Positions 14,167-22,175 are shown, counted from the stretch's first letter. The stretch is 27,851 nucleotides of DNA from an uncultured Clostridiaceae bacterium (GCA_958402495.1 CATXTS010000010.1:1-27851); one strand, 5' to 3'. Numbers and translations are program-made. The notes: a model not told the origin generated them from the sequence alone.

Positions 14167-15567
14167 TTACGCTTCTTTTTGGTTGTCCATTATTTCTTTT
14201 TCTTGTCTAATTTTATGTTCTACACGTTCTTTGATTTTATTTTTTAAAGCTATGGCATATAAATCATGTAAAATGAAAATTTTATCAATTCCTTCTAATT
14301 TAAGTTTTTCCACTAATTCCATTTCATTTCTGACATGGACAATTCTTTCTTTTGGTACACCTGCCATTAGTAGTCTCACATAGCCATCTAGATGTCTAGC
14401 ACCTGCCATTAAAATTTGTTTTATAGATTCATCATTTAAAAATTCATAGTCTGTATCATACTGCCAAGCTATGTTTTCTGAAGAGTTTGCTGCTTCATGT
14501 AAATCATCTAATAATAAGATAACCGCTTTACTACCTTTTTCCTTTCTGACATAATCAAAAACTCTAGAACAAGCAATGGGATTCATTCCTTTGGCTAAAT
14601 GCGTTACCATTTCTATCCCCTCTACTATCTCTTTACTATATCTAGTATCTACAATTTCCTGTTTTCTTAAAGACTGATTAATCGCTGTAGGTTCTAGTCC
14701 TAGTTCTCTTAATAGACTAATGGTTGCTAATATATTATAGATGTTAATAATATTGTTGTTAATTAAATCATATTGTTCTTCTTTTCCCTTCGTTTGCATG
14801 GTCATTTTCATATTCTCAAAATCTAAACTAGTCACATCATAGTCTATTTGAGGAGAAGCAAAATGACATTTACTACAATGTGCTCTTCCTATATGATTAT
14901 ATCTTACAAAATCATAGACTAATTTACTGTCGCATTGTGGGCAAACAATCATGTCTCTAGCTATGTTATAGCAAGTATCGGTATCTGTATCTAATCGTTC
15001 TATTCCAAAATAAACACGTTCATTTTCTTTAGCTAGGCTACTAACAATTAAGTCATCACCATTTAATACTAACTTGGTTTCTCTTGGTATATGTTTATCT
15101 AAGATATCAAATATAAATTCTGTATGGGCATTCCTTTTTAAAGAATCTCTAAATAAATTCGTACATACCAAATAAGTAGGTGTGATATAAGGATATACTT
15201 TAACAGCACTTCTTTCATCAATTTCAAATACAGCCATCTCTTTTTTCATCTTTCCAGTTAAAGTAGCATTTTCAATTAAGGTTGAGGCTATTCCCGAATT
15301 AATATTAGAACCTAAATGATTATCCATAAAATCATAACCATTCTCACGTAATGTATCTTCAATCATATTACACACCGTTGTTTTTCCATTGGTTCCCGTT
15401 ACACCTATGATAGTTTTAGGTTTATCTATTCTACCTAAAAAGTCTGGACATAAGGTAACTGCTAACTTTCCTGGGAAATAGGTAGCATCTCTTCCTATCA
15501 CTTTTAGGGCAATTCTTGCTAACTTTGCTAAATATAATACTATAAAAAATCGTATACTCTTTTTCAT
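14167..15567 (-). CDS. MurT-like Mur ligase (DUF1727 family), divergent
   Basis: A 466-residue Mur-ligase-fold protein. The ATP P-loop is GVTGTNGKTT (residues 55-64), followed by the FEIDERSAVKVYP and TNLFRD segments of the central domain. The zinc ribbon typical of MurT is present, with C209-C212 (CPQC) and C231-C234 (CSKC). The C-terminal MurT domain is divergent: the usual FGR-E and D-ADG-D-SW-WD segments are replaced by DTRYSKE and LLDDLHEAANSSENIAWQYD. Canonical MurT activates the D-Glu of lipid II for amidation. Here the partner GatD-like protein lacks catalysis, so use of free ammonia or a different acceptor is possible (inference). First gene of a five-gene operon, with promoter at 15608-15636 and an AAGGAG ribosome site. 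Confidence 0.85.
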   Translation of the reverse strand: MKKSIRFFIVLYLAKLARIALKVIGRDATYFPGKLAVTLCPDFLGRIDKPKTIIGVTGTNGKTTVCNMIEDTLRENGYDFMDNHLGSNINSGIASTLIENATLTGKMKKEMAVFEIDERSAVKVYPYITPTYLVCTNLFRDSLKRNAHTEFIFDILDKHIPRETKLVLNGDDLIVSSLAKENERVYFGIERLDTDTDTCYNIARDMIVCPQCDSKLVYDFVRYNHIGRAHCSKCHFASPQIDYDVTSLDFENMKMTMQTKGKEEQYDLINNNIINIYNILATISLLRELGLEPTAINQSLRKQEIVDTRYSKEIVEGIEMVTHLAKGMNPIACSRVFDYVRKEKGSKAVILLLDDLHEAANSSENIAWQYDTDYEFLNDESIKQILMAGARHLDGYVRLLMAGVPKERIVHVRNEMELVEKLKLEGIDKIFILHDLYAIALKNKIKERVEHKIRQEKEIMDNQKEA

Positions 15568-15607
15568 TTTTTATCTTTCTCCTTGTTTTCTCATTCTATA
15601 TAGCGTT

Positions 15608-15636
15608 ATTTTACCGTTATTTGCTTAATTTATCAA
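15608..15636 (-). promoter_or_regulatory. Sigma-A promoter for the murT-like operon
   Basis: On the minus strand: -35 TTGATA (15631-15636), 17-base spacer, -10 TAAAAT (15608-15613). It lies about 40 bases before the MurT-like start, in the divergent region shared with the deacetylase gene. No equally good plus-strand promoter was found in 15568-15729. Confidence 0.7.
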
Positions 15637-15729
15637 TACTATTCTTGTAATTTTAAGATTTATTTAAGCTTACTATGTTAGCATGTTTTTGTTTTTATAG
15701 CATATACTGCTTTTAGGTGAATGAAATTT

Positions 15730-16578
15730 ATGAAATCCGTGATGATTACTAAAAAACATATTTACATACTACTTGGCACTTTAGCTATTTTATTATCTGG
15801 TGTTGTGTTTTATCAGATTTATGCTTCTGGTGATGAAGATAGCTGTAGCAACTCTTCTAAGCCATTTTTATCTCCTGAGGAAACCCTAGATTTTAGCTTA
15901 GTCACTAATTTACAAGACAAGCTAGATGACCTTTATTATGGAGAAGAAAAAGTGGCATATCTTACTTTTGATGATGGCCCTACTAAGGTAGCTACTCCTA
16001 AAATTTTAGATATTCTAAAAGAGCAACAAGTCCAAGGTAGTTTTTTTGTGATTGGTTATCGTGTTAAGGAATTTCCCGCCATTGTAAAAAGAGCCTATGA
16101 GGAAGGTAATTTCATTGCCAATCATACGTATTCCCATAAAAACAATAAACTCTATCAGAGCAAAGACCATTTTATTGAGGAAATTTTAACAACAGATGAA
16201 GCTATTTCTGAAGCTATTGAGGTTCCTCATTATCATTCCCACTTATTCCGCTTTCCAAACGGGTCTCATAGTAAAACATATGCTACTGCTAAGAAAAATT
16301 GTAAACAATACTTAAAAGAAATTGGCTATTGCTATGTAGATTGGAATGCTTTAAATAGTGATTCTTTAAAAAAATATTCTGCTTCACAATTATTAGCAAA
16401 CTTGAAAAAGACTTGTGAAAATAAACAAAGTTTAGTGATATTAATGCATGATACTAGTGATGTCAGCAAGTCCTATACGGCTTTAAATGATTCTATTGTT
16501 TACTTAAAAGAACAAGGCTATACTTTTAAAACCTTTTATGACTTACTTTCTATGACTAGTCACACAGACAATGTATAA
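15730..16578 (+). CDS. Membrane-anchored polysaccharide deacetylase (NodB domain, PgdA-like)
   Basis: An extracellular carbohydrate esterase family 4 enzyme, probably removing acetyl groups from peptidoglycan GlcNAc or MurNAc. A basic start and a hydrophobic anchor (about residues 11-31) precede a short linker. All five NodB motifs are present: TFDDGP (D81, D82), HTYSH (H132, H136), RFPNG (R174), DWN (D204) and LMHD (H240). Total length is 282 residues. An upstream ATG at 15721 touches the AGGTGA ribosome site; the ATG at 15730 is nine bases away and is preferred. It is a single gene divergent from the murT-like operon, which fits a cell-wall theme. The precise substrate is not fixed by sequence. 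Confidence 0.93.
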   Translation: MKSVMITKKHIYILLGTLAILLSGVVFYQIYASGDEDSCSNSSKPFLSPEETLDFSLVTNLQDKLDDLYYGEEKVAYLTFDDGPTKVATPKILDILKEQQVQGSFFVIGYRVKEFPAIVKRAYEEGNFIANHTYSHKNNKLYQSKDHFIEEILTTDEAISEAIEVPHYHSHLFRFPNGSHSKTYATAKKNCKQYLKEIGYCYVDWNALNSDSLKKYSASQLLANLKKTCENKQSLVILMHDTSDVSKSYTALNDSIVYLKEQGYTFKTFYDLLSMTSHTDNV

Positions 16579-16609
16579 AAGGATTGTAGTAATTTTTTAA
16601 CTATGACAA

Positions 16610-16637
16610 AACCCCTTTGTCTCACGACAGAGGGGTT
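16610..16637. terminator. Hairpin terminator between convergent genes
   Basis: A 12-bp stem with one G-U pair (16610-16621 with 16626-16637; core ACCCC/GGGGT) and a TCAC loop. On the minus strand it is followed by TTTT, on the plus strand by AATTAG, so it is better placed to stop the minus-strand gene at 16696 but probably serves both. A short TTGTCA/TGACAA inverted repeat lies beside it at 16651-16670. Confidence 0.6.
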
Positions 16638-16695
16638 AATTAGATGTGATTTGTCAAATGCATCTGACAAAAATTCATTATCAGACAAAGAAGTG

Positions 16696-16959
16696 TTATT
16701 CTAATGAGAAAGTTGGATGTATTTCTCGTTCTTTCTTTCTACGTTTGTCCATCATCTGTACTCCAATATTTAAACCGATAAGAATAGCATCATTAGAAAA
16801 ATTAAGAAATTTCGCAGTCATTTCACCCTGCTTTAATGTTTGATTTCTCCAGTACTGATATTCCTCATCAGAATAAAATGTTGGCCTTACTGTACAATTC
16901 CTCCGTTCAGGGCAATCTGTACAGTACTCATGCAAGAAACAGGTTTGTCCTATAGTCAT
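16696..16959 (-). CDS. Small protein with four-cysteine N-terminal motif, unknown
   Basis: An 87-residue protein. Near the N-terminus it has C-x5-C-x2-C-x5-C (C7, C13, C16, C22), the kind of cluster that binds zinc or an Fe-S centre. After a tyrosine-rich stretch (YSDEEYQYW) comes a moderately hydrophobic segment (NDAILIGLNIGVQMM), then a basic RRKKE tail. Family not recognised. The start is supported by AAGGAG and by a promoter at 16993-17021. It is a single-gene unit convergent with the deacetylase. Confidence 0.75.
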   Translation of the reverse strand: MTIGQTCFLHEYCTDCPERRNCTVRPTFYSDEEYQYWRNQTLKQGEMTAKFLNFSNDAILIGLNIGVQMMDKRRKKEREIHPTFSLE

Positions 16960-16992
16960 AATAACTCTCCTTTACAATTTTTTATAGATTAT

Positions 16993-17021
16993 ATTATACT
17001 ATAAATTAACATAAAAATCAA
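16993..17021 (-). promoter_or_regulatory. Sigma-A promoter for the four-cysteine small protein
   Basis: On the minus strand: -35 TTGATT (17016-17021), 17-base spacer, -10 TATAAT (16993-16998), about 35 bases before the ATG. Confidence 0.7.
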
Positions 17022-17101
17022 ATAAATAATAACAAAAAAACGCAAATTAGACAGATTGTTTTTTGTCTTTCAATTTATTCTTCTTGTTTAATTGCTATTA
17101 G

Positions 17102-17126
17102 AAAAAGAGAGATGTCATTCTCTCTT
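17102..17126 (-). terminator. Terminator after the coiled-coil small protein gene
   Basis: An 8-bp stem (17105-17112 with 17119-17126; AAGAGAGA) with a 6-base loop ends in T5 on the minus strand. It overlaps the stop codon of the gene at 17125. Confidence 0.7.
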
Positions 17127-17370
17127 AAAAACCCTGCTTTCCTACTAAACGATTAAGTGCTTCTTCCATTTTGCACAATCTTCTTTCAAAAATCTGATTA
17201 TTCATATCATCAATTTGATTATACTCTTGTAGTTTTGAAAGTTTTTTCATCACTACTGCATAATTCTTTTGTATCATATTTTCCGTTTTTTGTTGTTCTT
17301 CTTTTATTTCATTTAAAATTGCGTATATTTCTCCGATTTGGTTATCTGCGTTTTGGTCATCTTGTTCCAT
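17125..17370 (-). CDS. Small coiled-coil protein, unknown
   Basis: An 81-residue, highly charged, almost wholly helical protein with heptad-like spacing (AILNEIKEEQQKTENMI, VVMKKLSKLQEY, RRLCKMEEALNRL) and no membrane segment. It is probably an oligomeric cytosolic coiled coil. Family not recognised. The ATG has an AGAGGTGAGGG ribosome site, and a promoter lies at 17404-17432. It is followed by its own terminator, so it is a single-gene unit downstream of the deformylase-MnmA fusion. Confidence 0.7.
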   Translation of the reverse strand: MEQDDQNADNQIGEIYAILNEIKEEQQKTENMIQKNYAVVMKKLSKLQEYNQIDDMNNQIFERRLCKMEEALNRLVGKQGF

Positions 17371-17403
17371 GCCCTCACCTCTTCCTCGAATATTCTATAA
17401 TTT

Positions 17404-17432
17404 ATTGTACCATTCTTTCTACCTGGTTTCAA
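17404..17432 (-). promoter_or_regulatory. Sigma-A promoter for the coiled-coil small protein
   Basis: On the minus strand: -35 TTGAAA (17427-17432), 17-base spacer, -10 TACAAT (17404-17409) preceded by TGG, forming an extended -10. Confidence 0.7.
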
Positions 17433-17461
17433 CATATTTCAACAAAAATCGTTTTTTATTT

Positions 17462-19057
17462 TTAAAGAATTTTTCCACCACCTAAAAGGACATCTCCTAA
17501 ATAAAATACCACTGACTGTCCTGGTGTAATCGCCCTTTGTGGTTCTTCAAAACTAACTTCTATGCAATCTTTTTCTTTCCATATAATGGTTGCTTTTGCT
17601 TCTTTACTACGATATCTGACTTTAGCCATTACTTCTATATTTTTGCTTTTATCTATATCTACCAAAAAGTTTAGACAACTAGCATATAAGCTTTTTTGAT
17701 ATAATTCTTGTTCTTCTCCAACAACAACCTCATTTTTTTTACTATCTAATCTAAGAACATATAATGGTTTTGAATAACTAATTCCTAAACCTTTTCTTTG
17801 TCCAACTGTATAATAAATTAAGCCTTTATGTTTTCCTAATATTTTGCCATCTTGTAGTACTATATTGCCTTCTTTTCTTCCCTCTTTTGGCATTAATTGT
17901 TTTTCTAAAAAACCAGTATAATTATTATCTGGTATAAAACATACCTCTTGACTATCTTTCTTGTGAGCCACTGGTAACTGATGCATTTGTGCTATTTTTC
18001 TTACTAATTCTTTATCAGCTAATTCTTCTAAAGGAAATAATACTTTTGATAATATTTCTTTTGGTATACGGTATAAAAAGTAAGTTTGGTCTTTTGCCTC
18101 TGCTTTAGCTTTTTTCATGACATAAGCCTGATATTTCTCGTCATACTCTATTTTGGCATAATGGCCAGTTGCTATATAATCACATCCTAATTCTAATGCT
18201 TTTTGATAAAAGCTACCAAATTTTAGATATTGGTTACATTCAATGCAAGGATTGGGTGTTTTAGCACATTGGTAACCATGTATAAAATCTTCTATAACAT
18301 ATTTTCTAAAGTCTTGTTTACAATCTAATATGTAATGTGGAAGCTGTAAAGTATCACAAACTTTTTTAGCATCCTCGGTGGCGCTAAAAGAACAACAGCC
18401 GCCTTCAATTTCTTCTTGCTTTTCTGCTTCCCATAATCTCATAGTGGCTCCTATCACTTCATAACCCGCTTCTTGCAACAATACCGCTGCTACAGAACTA
18501 TCTACACCGCCACTCATACCTAATAAAACTTTTCCCTTTTTCTTATGTTTTCTTTCCTCTTTCCACTTTTCTTTTTCTTCCTCTGTCATAAAGGTATAAA
18601 AAGAACCTGTCATTTTATCCGTATATAAAATCCCATCTAAATGGTCTATTTCATGCTGAAAAATTCTAGCAAGCATACCATCTGCTACTATATGTATGTC
18701 TTGACCCTTCTCATTTTTTCCTTCTATTTCTACAATAAAACTCCTAGGTACCTCGCCACATACAAAGAAATATTCTTTACGAACAACCGATAAACATCCT
18801 TCTGTATCTATCATATTTCCTATTTTTTTCACAATCACTGGATTGATAACTACGTATTCTTTATCCTCATAATGTACATAAATCATACGTTTCGGTTCCC
18901 CTATTTGAATAGCAGAAATGCCAATTCCTTGTGTAGTATCTAAAGTATCTTTCATATCCTGTATAATCTCTAATATAGTTTCATCTATTTGTTCTACTGT
19001 TTTAGATACTTGTCTGATTAGTGGCTCGCTATCTTGTATTATCCTTTTAATGGCCAT
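17462..19057 (-). CDS. mnmA: Peptide deformylase fused to tRNA 2-thiouridylase MnmA
   Basis: One continuous 531-residue frame holding two enzymes. Residues 1 to about 155 are a full peptide deformylase: GIGISAIQ (44-51), EGCLS with metal ligand C88, and HEIDH (135-139). A charged lysine-rich linker (about 156-175) leads into complete MnmA, which puts sulfur on U34 of Lys, Glu and Gln tRNAs: SGGVDS ATP loop (182-187), catalytic C271 in NPCIEC, GHYA (298-301), second catalytic C373 in EVCFIP, and VGQRKGLGI. No internal start with a good ribosome site was found before MnmA, so it should be made as a fusion. An AAGGAG site precedes the ATG. A terminator-like hairpin lies between this gene and aspS. 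Sulfur could come from the desulfurase at 5500-6660. Confidence 0.93.
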   Translation of the reverse strand: MAIKRIIQDSEPLIRQVSKTVEQIDETILEIIQDMKDTLDTTQGIGISAIQIGEPKRMIYVHYEDKEYVVINPVIVKKIGNMIDTEGCLSVVRKEYFFVCGEVPRSFIVEIEGKNEKGQDIHIVADGMLARIFQHEIDHLDGILYTDKMTGSFYTFMTEEEKEKWKEERKHKKKGKVLLGMSGGVDSSVAAVLLQEAGYEVIGATMRLWEAEKQEEIEGGCCSFSATEDAKKVCDTLQLPHYILDCKQDFRKYVIEDFIHGYQCAKTPNPCIECNQYLKFGSFYQKALELGCDYIATGHYAKIEYDEKYQAYVMKKAKAEAKDQTYFLYRIPKEILSKVLFPLEELADKELVRKIAQMHQLPVAHKKDSQEVCFIPDNNYTGFLEKQLMPKEGRKEGNIVLQDGKILGKHKGLIYYTVGQRKGLGISYSKPLYVLRLDSKKNEVVVGEEQELYQKSLYASCLNFLVDIDKSKNIEVMAKVRYRSKEAKATIIWKEKDCIEVSFEEPQRAITPGQSVVFYLGDVLLGGGKIL

Positions 19058-19086
19058 ATACTTCTCCTTTTTCTTCCTTCTCTTTT

Positions 19087-19132
19087 ATGGAAAAAACACA
19101 TCGTCTTTGTTGGGCAAGTCGGATGTGTTTTT
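19087..19132 (-). terminator. Terminator or attenuator between aspS and def-mnmA
   Basis: An 11-bp stem (19092-19102 with 19122-19132; core AACACATC) with a 19-base loop, followed on the minus strand by T6. It stands 34 bases before the def-mnmA start, with no recognisable promoter in between, so def-mnmA may depend on read-through from aspS. Confidence 0.7.
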
Positions 19133-19174
19133 GGTTATCTATTTTTTATAGAAAGGTGCTCTTTCTTGCTTATT

Positions 19175-20950
19175 TTATTCTTTTTCTTCGATGACTTGAA
19201 TATGAACTTCCTCTAGTTGTTCTTTGGTTACCCTGCTTGGTGCTCCCATTAATACATCTCTTGCTTTTTTATTTTTAGGGAAGGCAATTACTTCTCTTAG
19301 ATTTTCTTCATTAGCAAGTAACATCAGCATTCTATCTACACCTGGTGCTGCACCGGCATGTGGAGGTGTTCCATATTGGAAGGCATTAAATAAAGCTCCA
19401 AATCGACTTTCTACTTCTTGTTCTGTATAACCTGCTATTTCAAATGCTTTTACCATTAATTCTGGGTCATGATTTCTAACCGCTCCTGAAGCCATTTCAT
19501 AGCCATTACATACCGCATCAAATTGATAAGCGACAATATCCAATGGGTCTTTTTCTTTTAATGCCTGCATACCTCCTTGTGGCATAGAAAATGGATTATG
19601 GTTAAAGTCTATTTTTCCTTCGTCTGATAATTCATACATTGGAAAATCTACAATAAAACAAAAACGATAAGCTTCTTTTTCGATTAGGTCTAATCTTTTT
19701 CCTAATTCAATACGAATAAGACCTGCGATTTTTTGTACCACTTCTAATTGTTCATCTGCTACAAAAAAGATGCTATCTCCTACTTTGGCTTGTAAATGGT
19801 TTTCTAATTGCTCTTTCATTTCTGAGGTAATAAATTTGGCAATACCTCCTACTGGTCCTTCTTCTTCTAATTTTACCCAAGCCAAACCTTTTGCTCCTGC
19901 TTCTTCTATTGCATAGGTGGTCATATTATCAAAGAATTTTCTGCCTTGCATAGCTCCATTTTCTACGACAATCGCTTTTACGATTTTTCCCTTAAAAGCA
20001 TTAAATTCTGTATCTTTAAATAGCATACTTGCATCTTGGATAATTAATGGATTTCTTAAGTCTGGTTTATCGATACCATACATTTCCATAGCCTCTTTAT
20101 AGGTAATTCGTCTAAAAGGTCCTTCGTCTACTTTCCAGTTTGTAAATTTCTTAAAAGTAGAGGTAAATATTTCTTCTAAAACAGCTAAAACTTCCTCTTG
20201 GGTTCCAAAACTCATTTCAAAATCTAATTGGTAGAATTCTCCTGGTGCTCTATCGGCTCTTGGGTCCTCATCTCTAAAACAAGGTGCTATTTGGAAATAT
20301 TTATCAAAACCTGATACCATTAATAATTGTTTAAATTGTTGTGGTGCTTGTGGCAATGCATAGAATTCACCTGGGTGTAATCTACTTGGTACTAAAAAGT
20401 CTCTAGCACCTTCTGGTGAAGAATTGGCTAATATAGGGGTCTGGATTTCTGCAAACCCTAATTCATCCATTTTGTCTCTTAGTGCTTTTAGTACTTTAGA
20501 ACGAAACAATATATTTTGGTGGATTTTTTCATTTCTTAAATCCAAGAAACGATATTCTAATCTTAAGTCTTCTTTAACAGCACTAATGTCCGCTTTTTCT
20601 GAGTTAACTTCAAAAGGAAGTACATTTTTACATTTTCCTAATACTTCTATTTGCTTTGCATCAATTTCTATCTCTCCTGTAGGGATTTTGGTGTTTTTAT
20701 TAGAACGTTCTAGTACAGTTCCTTCCACAGATATGACACTTTCTGTTACTAACTGCTTTGCTTTTTCTTGTATTTGTGTATTTTTATCAGAAATCACAAT
20801 TTGTGTAATACCGAATTGGTCTCTTAAGTCAATAAATTGCATAGAACCTAAGTTACGAATTCTTTGTACCCATCCTGCTAATTTTACAGTTTCTCCTATA
20901 TGCTTACTATTTAGTTCTCCACATGTATGATTTCTATATTGATTATTCAT
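19175..20950 (-). CDS. aspS: Aspartyl-tRNA synthetase, bacterial type
   Basis: Charges tRNA-Asp. The 591-residue length is that of the bacterial form with an inserted GAD domain. An N-terminal OB anticodon domain (about residues 1-105, HIGETVKLAGWVQRIRNLG) precedes the class II catalytic core: QAPQQFKQLLMVSGFDKYFQI, motif 2 FRDEDPRADRAPGEFYQLDFE near residue 230, and motif 3 GAAPGVDRMLML near residue 535. AsnRS is encoded nearby (22375-23766), so Asn-tRNA need not be made by transamidation; whether this enzyme is discriminating cannot be read here. Start fixed by AAGGAG; promoter at 20991-21019. The leader is only about 40 bases, so no T-box. Confidence 0.97.
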   Translation of the reverse strand: MNNQYRNHTCGELNSKHIGETVKLAGWVQRIRNLGSMQFIDLRDQFGITQIVISDKNTQIQEKAKQLVTESVISVEGTVLERSNKNTKIPTGEIEIDAKQIEVLGKCKNVLPFEVNSEKADISAVKEDLRLEYRFLDLRNEKIHQNILFRSKVLKALRDKMDELGFAEIQTPILANSSPEGARDFLVPSRLHPGEFYALPQAPQQFKQLLMVSGFDKYFQIAPCFRDEDPRADRAPGEFYQLDFEMSFGTQEEVLAVLEEIFTSTFKKFTNWKVDEGPFRRITYKEAMEMYGIDKPDLRNPLIIQDASMLFKDTEFNAFKGKIVKAIVVENGAMQGRKFFDNMTTYAIEEAGAKGLAWVKLEEEGPVGGIAKFITSEMKEQLENHLQAKVGDSIFFVADEQLEVVQKIAGLIRIELGKRLDLIEKEAYRFCFIVDFPMYELSDEGKIDFNHNPFSMPQGGMQALKEKDPLDIVAYQFDAVCNGYEMASGAVRNHDPELMVKAFEIAGYTEQEVESRFGALFNAFQYGTPPHAGAAPGVDRMLMLLANEENLREVIAFPKNKKARDVLMGAPSRVTKEQLEEVHIQVIEEKE

Positions 20951-20990
20951 ATTCTATCTCCTTTTATTATTTTCTAATTTTACTGGTACT

Positions 20991-21019
20991 ATTATAATCC
21001 CAAATTGGCTTTGTGTCCA
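20991..21019 (-). promoter_or_regulatory. Sigma-A promoter for aspS
   Basis: On the minus strand: -35 TGGACA (21014-21019), 17-base spacer, -10 TATAAT (20991-20996), about 40 bases before the ATG. Confidence 0.75.
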
Positions 21020-21062
21020 GTTTTTTGATAGATTTTTAAGGAAAAACAAATATCTGATTTTC

Positions 21063-22175
21063 TTAATTTATATAAACTAAGGTTATATTACCACTATTCA
21101 TAGAATTCACTGTAACCGTTAATATCGCTGTATTAGGATTATATGAAAAAGACACACCTCCACTAGCAGAATAGCTATGGTCTGCAGTGTCCGTATGATG
21201 AAAGTTCACATTTACAGACCATGAGCTGCTTCCATAAAAATGATTGTTGGTTAATTTAGCATAATCTTTTACATAATAAGGTTTTGAACTATCTGATAGA
21301 TTATAAGTACCTGCTCCAAAAGTATATACTACACTATTAGATTTCATTTGTGCATACCCTGCATTATAGCCATTATTATAGGCATTATTTACATCTGCAC
21401 CATTTCCTGTAATTTTTACTCCATTTACCCATGCTGTTTTTCCATTACTCAAGTTATTAGCTGTCGCAGTAGCTTGTGTTTGACTTTCTAAACTATTGGC
21501 TGTAATTTTTCCAGAACCACTGTGATAACCTGCTGGTATAGTATAACTTTGACCTGCATTTAAGTTACTACTTACTGCTCCTCTATTCACCATGGTACCT
21601 GTTAGTAATTTTCCTCCACTATAGGCTTTATAACCTGATAAAATCTTATCTGCTGTGGCATTAGTTTGCGCCAGTAAAGAATTCAAACTATTTAATTGGT
21701 TTTGTAAATCTTGTATTTTCGCTTCTTTTTCACTGACTTGTTTTTTTAAGTTTGCTATTTCTATGTCTTTACTAGCTATTTGTGCTTTTAAATCGGCTAT
21801 TTCTGTTTGTAAATTAGCTATTTGCACATTTAAATCTTGTATCTGTTTCTTTAATTCTGCATTTTCTGTTTGCAAGCTAGCCACCTGTTTTTGTAACTCT
21901 TCTACTTGTTTTTGAAGTAAATTTATAATCTCATCTTTTTTAGTGGATTCTTCATCTTCTGACATCTCGCCACCAGTTTCTAATTCATAATATAACTGGT
22001 TTAATTGTATGGCCTCTGCTTCCCCTGCCAAAGTTATATTTTGTTTAGCCTGTTTTGCTTTGGTTATAATCCCATTTTCTCCTATGGTTACTTGTATACT
22101 AATACCTGCTAAGATAATTAATATAATAATGGTTACTACTAAAGATACCATAGTTATTCCCTTTTCTTTTCTCAT
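21063..22175 (-). CDS. Pilin-like anchored protein with coiled coil and phage tail-fibre-like modules
   Basis: A 370-residue predicted surface protein. Residues 5-27 are a prepilin-like leader (KGITMVSLVVTIIILIILAG) followed by GENGIITKAKQAKQ, matching the anchor of the protein at 6869-8596. A heptad coiled coil of about 85 residues follows (LQKQVEELQKQVASLQTEN and on). Next come short modules such as ILSGYKAYSGGKLLTGTM, YTIPAGYHSGSGKITA and KTAWVNGVKITGNG, which resemble repeats in phage tail-fibre proteins. A glycine- and serine-rich beta domain ends the chain. An earlier in-frame ATG exists at 22244, but AGAGGG lies before the ATG at 22175, so that start is chosen. A stalk with an outer receptor-like tip is the likely design; the ligand is unknown. 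Confidence 0.78.
   Translation of the reverse strand: MRKEKGITMVSLVVTIIILIILAGISIQVTIGENGIITKAKQAKQNITLAGEAEAIQLNQLYYELETGGEMSEDEESTKKDEIINLLQKQVEELQKQVASLQTENAELKKQIQDLNVQIANLQTEIADLKAQIASKDIEIANLKKQVSEKEAKIQDLQNQLNSLNSLLAQTNATADKILSGYKAYSGGKLLTGTMVNRGAVSSNLNAGQSYTIPAGYHSGSGKITANSLESQTQATATANNLSNGKTAWVNGVKITGNGADVNNAYNNGYNAGYAQMKSNSVVYTFGAGTYNLSDSSKPYYVKDYAKLTNNHFYGSSSWSVNVNFHHTDTADHSYSASGGVSFSYNPNTAILTVTVNSMNSGNITLVYIN

Noticed and set aside
18550..18620. Internal start separating MnmA from the deformylase part
   Set aside because: ATG codons occur in the linker, but none has a convincing ribosome site, so a fused product is preferred.
20951..21062. T-box leader upstream of aspS
   Set aside because: The promoter lies about 40 bases before the start codon, leaving no room for a T-box; asnS likewise has only a short leader.
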